The notes beneath the pieces were generated by a model. That model saw nothing but the letters and a program-made list of their open reading frames with translations, made no database searches and was not told the origin of the DNA. The position numbers and the translations under genes were made by a program. From Prevotellaceae bacterium (GTDB lineage Bacteria > Bacteroidota > Bacteroidia > Bacteroidales > UBA932), in NCBI GenBank assembly GCA_031288885.1, contig JAITQP010000069.1, positions 1-5,750 on the forward strand: DNA of 5,750 nt, read 5' to 3'. This document shows positions 1-5,673 of this stretch, piece by piece; position 1 is the first letter of the stretch, and each line of letters starts with the position of its first letter.

Positions 1-1
1 T

Positions 2-1501
2 CGCGCTATAATGGACGGCGACACGGTGAGCAAGCCCTCGCCCGACCCTATAAAAGCCAGCTACGAGTTTTTCGGCTGGTACAAGGAGGCGGCATGCGTC
101 AACGCGTGGGATTTCTCCGGCAGCGTTGTAGCGAAAGATGTCAACCTCTACGCCAAGTGGTGGACAAAAACCAACGGGGCGTACGCGCTTATCTTCGTTG
201 GCAACGGCGGCGAGGTACATCCGGATACCGTTAGCAAGGGGGTTAACTCCGGCATGGCGGTAGGTCAGCTTCCCACGCCCACGCGCAAGGGCTACACGTT
301 TACCGGCTGGAATACCAAAACCAACGGCAGCGGAACAACCTACACCGCCACCACCCTGTATAGCGTATCGGGCAACACTGCGCTCTACGCGCAGTGGAGC
401 GTTATCACCTACACCATTACCTACAACGGCGTAATCCCCACAGAGCACAGAAACCCGACCAGCTACACGATAGATAGCGGCGAAATTGTGCTGCGGGACG
501 CCGCAAGAGCCGACAGCAAGTTTGCGGGCTGGTACGACAGCGCAACCGGCGGTAGCAGGGTGAGCGCTATTCCGGCGGGCAGCATGGAGCATATTTCGCT
601 CTGGGCGCGATGGAGAGAGAAGCACACCGTGAAATTTTTTGACGATGCCACCGAGTACACAAGCTACAGCTGCACCGTAATCGACGGCGACAAGGTGAGC
701 AAGCCCTTGCCCGACCCCACAAAGCAGGGCAATTACATTTTTGGCGGCTGGTGGAGGCATCAGCCAAACGATACCACGCTCTGGGATTTCAACGCTGGCG
801 TAGCGGAGAGCATGACGCTCTACGCCAAGTGGCTTGACCCGAGCACAACGGTTTACGTTACGTTTAACGCGCGCGGCGGCAGCTTCGTGGAAAGGCAAGC
901 GGTAACGCTCGGTGGCAAGGCAATAGAGCAATCCACCGAAAGAGAGGGTTACGAATTTGTTGACTGGTGCATCGATACAATGAACTGTAGGCGTTGGAAA
1001 TTCAGCGATCCTGTAACGCAGAGCATCACCCTCTACGCCGAATGGGAAGTAAAGACTTTTGTCGTTACCTTTGACTTCGACAACGGAGATCCCGTTAAAA
1101 AAACACCGCCGCTACCGTACAACAGCACGGTAACGCCGCCCACAACCCCCTTCACAAAGGCGGGCTACACCTTTGCGAGAAGCTGGTACCACGTGGAGGG
1201 TGCGAACAAAGTTACATGGGACTTCGGCACCGGCAAGGTAACGCAAGACATTACCCTCTACGCCCAATGGAAGGCCAACGACACGAGCCTCGTTACCGTT
1301 TTCTTTGATAGCAACAACGGCGCCAACGCTATGCAGTCGCAAAAGGTGAGGGCGGGCGATAACCTATCTTGCCCCGAAAATCCCGAGCGCCCTAACTATA
1401 CGTTTTGCGGGTGGTACAGGGACAATAAGACCTTTAACGTCATCTGGGAATTTGATAACTTTCGGGCAGATAACGGCGACATGACGCTTTACGCCAAATG
1501 G
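2..1501 (+). repeat. Seven tandem Listeria-Bacteroides (InlB B-type) repeats
   Basis: Protein-level tandem repeats inside the secreted protein. Approximate units are 2-160 (partial), 182-397, 404-613, 620-832, 848-1045, 1052-1270 and 1286-1501. Each unit opens with a beta strand such as YVTFNARGG, has a central G-Y-x-F-x-G-W core, often followed by W-D-F or W-E-F, and closes with LYAKW, LYAQW, LYAEW or LWARW. Most units have diverged at the DNA level, but the first and fourth share 35 of 39 bases (11-49 against 680-718). The unit at 404-613 is the most divergent and lacks the W-D-F element. The array probably continues left of the window. Confidence 0.88.
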
Positions 1502-2314
1502 GAAGTCCAGCGCCTTGAGCTGGATAGCGTGATGGTTAACGGAAGGCGGCTTCCTCTGAGCGACACCGCCAAATCCCTCATCCGCTATACCATGCCGTGC
1601 GGCGACACCGCAACAGCGCTGCGGATTGTCCTCGAGATGCCCGCCGGTATTATCAGCAGCCTCACCGAAAATAGGCTGGTATGGAATGTTGGTCGTCCGG
1701 CCTTTCGCAAGGATACCACCATTATCCTTACTTCGTTCGACAAGAAAGACAAGCCGTACACGCTGCAGCTGGCGAAAAATTTTGAGCTCAGCAGCATCAT
1801 GCACGCCCAGCTGGGCGGTCGCCTGCTGATGGTCGTCGACAACCCCGAGCACAACGGTCACGACCGCCATTTTCAGGAGGTGCACTGGCAGAAAATTAAA
1901 GATGGGGAACCCGAAATCGTTTCAAGCGGCAAGTTTTACTACATCTCCCCAACCGGCCTGCCCATCACCGACAGCATGTACGTGCAGCTAAAGGATTCCA
2001 CCGGAGCGGTGCTTGAGAGTTGCCCCTACATTCCCGAGGTTCCCCCCATGCAAGCCACCGCGCGCGCATCGGTTTACCCCACCCCCGTCTCGACGGGCGG
2101 CGTGGTACGCCTCAAGGAGGATATCCTTGCCGACGAGCAGCTGGCGGAGCGCTACGCAGCATTCCAGCTGTTCGACGTGCAGGGCAAGCTGCTGCACTCC
2201 GGCAAATCCTCCGAGCTCCTGCAAGGGCTCGCCATGCCAACCACCACGGGAGTTTACCTCATCATCCTTGAGGGAAACGCCGGCAAGCTGGAGGTGAAAG
2301 CGGTGGTAGAGTAG
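2..2314 (+). CDS. InlB B-repeat surface/secreted protein with T9SS sorting domain (5' partial)
   Basis: Secreted, probably cell-surface repeat protein; the reading frame runs off the left edge. The ATG at 11 is not the start: codons 2-10 continue the frame, and residues around it align to the interior of a later repeat (VIDGDKVSKP against IMDGDTVSKP). Numbering from that Met, residues 1-497 hold seven Listeria-Bacteroides repeats of about 65-73 residues, each with a GYxFxGW-like core and most ending LYAKW or LYAQW. Residues 498-590 form a beta-rich module. Residues 594-673 resemble the Ig-like module often found before sorting tails in Bacteroidales proteins of this kind. Residues 687-767 are a type A sorting domain: SVYPTPVS, then FQLFDVQGKLL, then GVYLIILEG and a short basic/hydrophobic end. 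By family knowledge such proteins cross the outer membrane by T9SS and are cleaved and anchored or released. An adhesin or scaffold role is inference; no catalytic domain is visible. The signal peptide lies outside the window. Confidence 0.9.
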   Translation, partial: RAIMDGDTVSKPSPDPIKASYEFFGWYKEAACVNAWDFSGSVVAKDVNLYAKWWTKTNGAYALIFVGNGGEVHPDTVSKGVNSGMAVGQLPTPTRKGYTFTGWNTKTNGSGTTYTATTLYSVSGNTALYAQWSVITYTITYNGVIPTEHRNPTSYTIDSGEIVLRDAARADSKFAGWYDSATGGSRVSAIPAGSMEHISLWARWREKHTVKFFDDATEYTSYSCTVIDGDKVSKPLPDPTKQGNYIFGGWWRHQPNDTTLWDFNAGVAESMTLYAKWLDPSTTVYVTFNARGGSFVERQAVTLGGKAIEQSTEREGYEFVDWCIDTMNCRRWKFSDPVTQSITLYAEWEVKTFVVTFDFDNGDPVKKTPPLPYNSTVTPPTTPFTKAGYTFARSWYHVEGANKVTWDFGTGKVTQDITLYAQWKANDTSLVTVFFDSNNGANAMQSQKVRAGDNLSCPENPERPNYTFCGWYRDNKTFNVIWEFDNFRADNGDMTLYAKWEVQRLELDSVMVNGRRLPLSDTAKSLIRYTMPCGDTATALRIVLEMPAGIISSLTENRLVWNVGRPAFRKDTTIILTSFDKKDKPYTLQLAKNFELSSIMHAQLGGRLLMVVDNPEHNGHDRHFQEVHWQKIKDGEPEIVSSGKFYYISPTGLPITDSMYVQLKDSTGAVLESCPYIPEVPPMQATARASVYPTPVSTGGVVRLKEDILADEQLAERYAAFQLFDVQGKLLHSGKSSELLQGLAMPTTTGVYLIILEGNAGKLEVKAVVE

Positions 2315-2357
2315 GGAAGAATGCAGCTCCGGCGCTCCTAAGTTGCGCAATTAATGT

Positions 2358-2366
2358 TATCTTTGC
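2358..2366 (+). promoter_or_regulatory. Bacteroidota-type -7 promoter box for rbfA
   Basis: The string TATCTTTGC is an exact match to the Bacteroidota -7 consensus TAnnTTTG. Transcription would begin a few bases downstream, near 2370-2374, giving an A-rich leader of about 25-30 bases before the ATG at 2399. This leader has no Shine-Dalgarno sequence, as is usual in this phylum. No good -33 TTTG is present at the expected distance. An 8-bp palindrome, TTGCGCAA at 2343-2350, lies just upstream and could be incidental or an operator. The box spans part of the alternative upstream reading frame starting at 2354, which argues against that start. Confidence 0.6.
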
Positions 2367-2398
2367 CAAGTTTCTTACAACTCAAAAAAAGCAAAGTT

Positions 2399-2770
2399 AT
2401 GGCAACAACGCGACAGCTCAAGGTGGGACGGCAGCTGCAAAAGGACATAGGCGAAATCATTCAGCGTCAGGGCATGGCGGCGTATGGCGGTGCGCTGGTC
2501 ACCGTTATGGGGGTGGAGGTCAGCCCCGACCTCAGCTACGCCAAGGTGATGATTAGCATTTTCCCGTCGGAGAAAACCGACGAGGTGAAGGCTGCACTTA
2601 ACGAGAAGCGCATCCGCGCGGAGCTCGCCAAGCGCGTGAAAAACCAGCTGCGCGTGGTGCCGGAGCTGACGTTCTACGTGGACAGCTCGCTGGACTACGT
2701 GGAGCACATTGAGCGGCTGCTGAAAGAGGTGGGCAGCGGCGGTGGCAGCGAGCCTGCTACGCCAAGCTAA
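2399..2770 (+). CDS. rbfA: 30S ribosome-binding factor RbfA
   Basis: RbfA is a small KH-fold protein that binds the 30S precursor and helps 16S rRNA 5'-end maturation and late small-subunit assembly; in other bacteria it is needed for growth in the cold. The product is 123 residues, normal for the family. Recognisable parts are the N-terminal helix (TRQLKVGRQLQKDIGEII), the strand with VSPDLSYAKV at 41-50, the FPSEK segment at 55-59, and the conserved C-terminal block from about 75 to 108 (ELAKRVKNQLRVVPELTF, then SLDYVEHIERLL). The tail after 110 is a low-complexity Gly/Ser/Pro extension. I chose the ATG at 2399 over the in-frame ATG at 2354: the family normally begins with a short MxTTRQ-type N-terminus, and the -7 promoter box overlaps the longer start. 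The next gene is convergent, so rbfA appears to be monocistronic here. Confidence 0.95.
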   Translation: MATTRQLKVGRQLQKDIGEIIQRQGMAAYGGALVTVMGVEVSPDLSYAKVMISIFPSEKTDEVKAALNEKRIRAELAKRVKNQLRVVPELTFYVDSSLDYVEHIERLLKEVGSGGGSEPATPS

Positions 2771-2775
2771 GTAAA

Positions 2776-2787
2776 CCCAATATTGGG
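2776..2787. repeat. 12-bp perfect palindrome after rbfA
   Basis: CCCAATATTGGG begins five bases after the rbfA stop codon. It is a perfect palindrome without a loop, so it is a poor RNA hairpin by itself. It could be a protein-binding site or chance. No function can be assigned. Confidence 0.4.
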
Positions 2788-2798
2788 GGAACAAAGAA

Positions 2799-2837
2799 AT
2801 AGGAGTTGAGGCCGATTACATCAGCCTCAACTCCTAT
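2799..2837. terminator. Strong hairpin, probable bidirectional terminator between rbfA and ccsBA
   Basis: A perfect 14-bp stem (ATAGGAGTTGAGGC at 2799-2812 with its complement at 2824-2837) encloses an 11-base loop. It starts 28 bases after the rbfA stop and lies between two convergent genes. Read on the minus strand the stem is followed by TTTCTTTGTT, a fair U-rich tract. On the plus strand the trailing sequence is ATATTCTTAATTC, which is weaker. A role in terminating both transcripts is inferred from stem strength and location. Confidence 0.6.
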
Positions 2838-2853
2838 ATTCTTAATTCTCAAT

Positions 2854-2966
2854 GTTGTTGCAACGATATTTTATTGACTATAGAAGCATCAGCAACATTC
2901 CGTTAGGAATGTGAAAGCAACCACGGAAATTACCGAATTTGAGCCAATTTTTCCCGTTGCAACAAC
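2854..2966. repeat. MITE/REP-like segment bounded by 12-bp inverted repeats
   Basis: GTTGTTGCAACG at 2854-2865 recurs as its exact reverse complement at 2955-2966, enclosing 89 bases without a plausible ORF. Inside is a compact hairpin at 2895-2912 (ACATTCC, loop GTTA, GGAATGT), flanked on both sides by the hexamer AGCAAC (2891-2896 and 2916-2921, the first overlapping the stem). The 11-base string ATTCTTAATTC occurs directly repeated outside both ends (2838-2848 and 2977-2987). Terminal inverted repeats, small size, AT richness and intergenic position fit a non-autonomous miniature element or a REP-type unit. No transposase is in the window, and the outer direct repeats are low-complexity, so they are weak evidence for a target duplication. 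Confidence 0.4.
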
Positions 2967-2967
2967 G

Positions 2968-3009
2968 TAATTCCTAATTCTTAATTCCTAATTCGTAATT
3001 CGTAATTAA
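2968..3009. repeat. Tandem heptamer array TAATTCN, six units, entering the ccsBA stop codon
   Basis: Six consecutive 7-bp units run from 2968 to 3009: TAATTCC, TAATTCT, TAATTCC, TAATTCG, TAATTCG and a degenerate TAATTAA. The last unit contains the minus-strand TAA stop of ccsBA (3006-3008), so the array begins exactly where that gene ends. A single related unit, TTAATTC, is at 2842-2848 on the other side of the inverted-repeat segment. Function is unknown; the array could vary in copy number by slippage. Confidence 0.75.
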
Positions 3010-4154
3010 ACATAGCTGTGTATTCCGCCGAGCAGGAAGGTTACGCCAAAGAAAGTCATGAGCACGGCGAGGCTTGCCGCGGCGCAGTAGGCGTGGAAGT
3101 TTTTGGGCGTGCGGAAAAACGCGAAGCTCTCCCTGTGGAGCGGCACGGCGTACACCAGCAGCGTTATGAGCGCCCACGTTTCCTTTGCATCCCAGCCCCA
3201 GTAGCGCCCCCACGAAATGTTTGCCCACACCGCCCCCACAAATATCCCCGCCGCCAGCAGAAACAGCGCGGGGTACAGCAGCGTTGCGTTGCGGCGGTAG
3301 ATGCGCTCGGAGCGCCGCCGCGAGCACAGCGCAACAATGCTCGTTGCCGTAATAAAAACAATGAGCGCATACGATACCATGATAACCGACACGTGCGCCG
3401 CCAGCATGGGGGTGCGCAGCACCGGCGTCATGGGGTTGATTTGCGAAATGTAGCACCACACCGCCGCCACCGACAGGAGCAGGAGGCCTGTCCCCCGCCA
3501 ACCCATGCGAAGCCACAGCAGCCACAGCATGGCGAGCCCCAGCAGCAGGTAGCCGGCGTAGGTAACGCCTATCCCCCACGGGTCGTGGCTGACGAGCAGC
3601 GTGCTGCCCATTTCGTCGGGGTCGTAGTCCAGCTGGTAGAAGCGAAAGCCGCGATGGCGGTGGATTTTGTTCATCGATACCCTGCACATTTCTTCATCCA
3701 CCTTCAGGAAGCTGATGAAGTCCGCCGGCTCGCTTGTGCCGGCGTGGTACTCAACGTCAAACAGCACCAGCTTAACGTCAAAGGGAAGGGCTCGCTGCAG
3801 CCGCTGCTGCTGCTGCTCCTCCTCCGGCTGAAACGCGCGCGCCGTTTCGCCCTGACGGAGGTGCAGGTGGCCGCGCTCGCCCGTGAGAAAGGTGATGAGC
3901 GCTCCGGCAAGGATAAGCCCAAAGGCGCAGTGCAGCAAGAACGTTGGGATGCGGCGGTACAGCCTGCGCCGGAAAATGTAAAGAAACGCCGTCGCGCCCA
4001 GCGCCGCCCACAGCCCCACCATCCACCACGCGCCGTAGATGTGCTCGTGGGCAAAGTTGCTGCCGTAGATTTTTTCTGCGCCGGTAGCCGCAGCAAGGGA
4101 CAGCATTACTGCCGCCAGCAATCCAAAGGCGCAATATTTCAGCTTAAATCGCAT
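3006..4154 (-). CDS. ccsBA: Compact ResB-CcsA fusion, System II cytochrome c haem lyase (CcsBA type)
   Basis: Membrane protein that exports haem and attaches it to CxxCH sites of cytochromes outside the cytoplasmic membrane (System II). The N-terminal part is ResB-like: membrane segments near 9-24, 42-61 and 72-91 (with His75), then an extracytoplasmic region with LPFDVKLVLFDVEY at 123-136, DFISFL at 145-150, FYQLDYDPDEMGS at 172-184 and DPWGIGVTYAGY at 191-202. The C-terminal part is CcsA-like: hydrophobic segments near 222-238, 251-276, 293-312, 327-341 and 355-377, the tryptophan-rich haem-handling WWD motif WGRYWGWDAKETW at 315-327, and conserved histidines His254 and His379 (GGIHSY) flanking it. 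At 382 residues it is much shorter than typical fused CcsBA proteins of Bacteroidota and epsilonproteobacteria, as both halves are reduced. Its ATG lies inside the 3' end of the upstream dihaem gene (11-bp overlap), implying translational coupling. A CAG/GAG run encodes EEEQQQQ at 111-117. Confidence 0.88.
   Translation of the reverse strand: MRFKLKYCAFGLLAAVMLSLAAATGAEKIYGSNFAHEHIYGAWWMVGLWAALGATAFLYIFRRRLYRRIPTFLLHCAFGLILAGALITFLTGERGHLHLRQGETARAFQPEEEQQQQRLQRALPFDVKLVLFDVEYHAGTSEPADFISFLKVDEEMCRVSMNKIHRHRGFRFYQLDYDPDEMGSTLLVSHDPWGIGVTYAGYLLLGLAMLWLLWLRMGWRGTGLLLLSVAAVWCYISQINPMTPVLRTPMLAAHVSVIMVSYALIVFITATSIVALCSRRRSERIYRRNATLLYPALFLLAAGIFVGAVWANISWGRYWGWDAKETWALITLLVYAVPLHRESFAFFRTPKNFHAYCAAASLAVLMTFFGVTFLLGGIHSYV
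3803..3825. repeat. Trinucleotide tract (GCT)5 followed by CCTCCTCC within ccsBA
   Basis: On the coding (minus) strand this reads as GAG and CAG codons, giving EEEQQQQ at residues 111-117 in the linker between the ResB transmembrane part and its extracytoplasmic domain. Copy-number changes would add or remove residues without a frameshift. Confidence 0.6.
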
Positions 4155-5673
4155 CTAAGAATTTTATTAGCGCATCGCGGTCTTCCTTAGAGAGCTTGTG
4201 GAATTTTTCCCGACTTTGGCTTGCCTCGCCGCCGTGCCACATGATGGCCTCTACGGAGTTGCGGGCGCGGAGGTCGTGCAGCTTATCGGAGTGCCCCGAT
4301 ACGATTTTCATCAGCCCTCGCCCCCAGAGCGGCGTGGTGCGGCACACGCGCGCGCGCCCGGGCTCGAGCATATCAAGATCGTGGCGCAGCAGGTCGGTGT
4401 AGGGGTAGATGGTTTGGTTGGAGATTTCCGGCAGCGGCAGGTAGCTGTCGCGCGTTTTCCACGACGGGCGGTGGCAGGCCGTGCAGCCCAGCGTTTCGTA
4501 AAACAGCGTCCGGCCGCGCTGCACCTTGGGGTCGTCTAAGTTGCGGGCGGCGGGCACGGCAAGCCCGCGGTGCCAAACCATAAACGCCTCGTAGTCCTCC
4601 ATCGTCATCTCCGGCTTTTGCTTCTTCGACATCAGCGAATCCACAATCTTCTCCGGTTCCAGCCCTGCGTAGAGCTTCTGCACGTCGGGGTCTTGCGCCA
4701 TCTTTTCGGCATACGCGCGGGTAATGTAAAGGCTGGTGCGGTCGGCGCGGTTTACGTTGGTGATATTCCACAGCGCGTTGGCGCCCGGTCCGTTGTCCAG
4801 CGAGCCGCGGGTGCAGAGGTAGGTAAAGCGCCCGGGGTGCTTGCCCGGGTAGTACTTGTTGCCTCCGGTGGCGTCGTCGTCAATATCTTTGCCAATAACG
4901 CCCACGCAGTAGCCGCGTGCTTGCTGCTGTTGGTACTCTGCCCGCAGGTCTTCGTCCGAAATGGCGTCGAGCAGCCCCGTTCCGTAAATACCGATGGTGG
5001 CCTCAATGCCCACCTTGTGCTTGTCGATGTCAAATTCGCTCCTATCAAACAGAATTGCCGCCTGATCGATGGTTACCTGAGGGTAAATCAGCTCGTAGGT
5101 TTCGCCGTCGGGGAATTTGTTGCCGTACTCGTCGGTGTGGGGTAGCCACGTGATGGTTATGCCGCTGCCTTTGTTTTCGTCAATGGGCGGCTTAAAGGGC
5201 AGCACGGCGCGGGTTTGCGGCATGCCGGTAAAGTAGGAGGAGAGCGCCAGCTCGGGCGACGTAGGGTCGTAAATGGTGAGCAGGTAGCCGTTGTGGCTGT
5301 CGTTGCTGTCGAACTTTCCGCTCACGCGCTGGCTGCGCCCGCCGTAGCTGGGGTGGCAGGCAATGCACGACTTGCGCACGTAAACAGGCCCCAACCCCGA
5401 GAATGCCATCTCCTCGGACGCCACGAAGCTCTTGTCGGAAATGCGCTCGCCGCGCATAAACTGCTTGTATAGCGTGGGGTCGGCGTCTATCACGGGCATG
5501 GGCTGCTTGTAGGCAAACGACGAGGTGATAAACACCGTCCCCGCCTTGCCGCCGGCGTAGTACTCTTCGCCGTACTCCTGATTGCCGTTGGTGTTGGCGC
5601 TGCCGTTGTCGTCGTCGGTGCAGGCGGCAGCCAGCGTCAGGCAGCATGCCGCTAAAAATAGCTTGTTGTTCAT
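4144..5673 (-). CDS. Dihaem cytochrome c lipoprotein, DHOR/DUF1111 (COG3488) family
   Basis: Predicted extracytoplasmic dihaem oxidoreductase of 509 residues. A signal peptide is seen at 1-17 with lipobox LAAAC, giving a lipidated Cys18. The following TDDDNG is acidic, like the export signals that send Bacteroidota lipoproteins to the cell surface. Two c-type haem sites are present: CIACH at 103-107, within a GLGPVYVRKSC context, and CTACH at 397-401. Family features of DUF1111 include FMRGE near 72-76, TTPLWGRGL at 446-454, LHDLRARNSVEA at 465-476, MWHGGEAS at 478-485 and a C-terminal ALIKFLDAI. The family is related to bacterial dihaem peroxidases and often labelled thiol oxidoreductase; the substrate is not established and I do not assign one. 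An in-frame stop at 5689-5691 upstream and the signal peptide fix the ATG at 5671-5673. It is followed by the overlapping ccsBA gene, whose product would load its haems. Further operon members may lie right of the window. Confidence 0.9.
   Translation of the reverse strand: MNNKLFLAACCLTLAAACTDDDNGSANTNGNQEYGEEYYAGGKAGTVFITSSFAYKQPMPVIDADPTLYKQFMRGERISDKSFVASEEMAFSGLGPVYVRKSCIACHPSYGGRSQRVSGKFDSNDSHNGYLLTIYDPTSPELALSSYFTGMPQTRAVLPFKPPIDENKGSGITITWLPHTDEYGNKFPDGETYELIYPQVTIDQAAILFDRSEFDIDKHKVGIEATIGIYGTGLLDAISDEDLRAEYQQQQARGYCVGVIGKDIDDDATGGNKYYPGKHPGRFTYLCTRGSLDNGPGANALWNITNVNRADRTSLYITRAYAEKMAQDPDVQKLYAGLEPEKIVDSLMSKKQKPEMTMEDYEAFMVWHRGLAVPAARNLDDPKVQRGRTLFYETLGCTACHRPSWKTRDSYLPLPEISNQTIYPYTDLLRHDLDMLEPGRARVCRTTPLWGRGLMKIVSGHSDKLHDLRARNSVEAIMWHGGEASQSREKFHKLSKEDRDALIKFLDAI

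Noticed and set aside
1364..1885. Minus-strand open frame of 173 codons inside the repeat-protein gene
   Set aside because: It overlaps a well supported plus-strand gene, shows no recognisable motif, and has no promoter-like or other supporting context.
2771..3005. Small RNA or tRNA gene in the intergenic region
   Set aside because: The hairpins are explained as a terminator and a repeat element; no tRNA cloverleaf or recognisable riboswitch core was found, and no plausible promoter for an sRNA stands out.
2968..3009. CRISPR array
   Set aside because: The units are 7-bp head-to-tail repeats with no spacers, which is a simple tandem repeat and not a CRISPR structure.
3018..4190. Long plus-strand open frame of 390 codons opposite ccsBA
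   Set aside because: It lies antisense to a gene with clear ResB/CcsA motifs, its product is Arg/Gln/His/Ala-rich without recognisable domains, and it is an expected shadow of GC-rich codon usage.
4570..5145. Plus-strand open frame of 191 codons opposite the dihaem gene
   Set aside because: It is antisense to a gene with two haem-binding motifs and DUF1111 signatures; its Val/Leu/Ala/Arg-rich translation resembles no protein I know.
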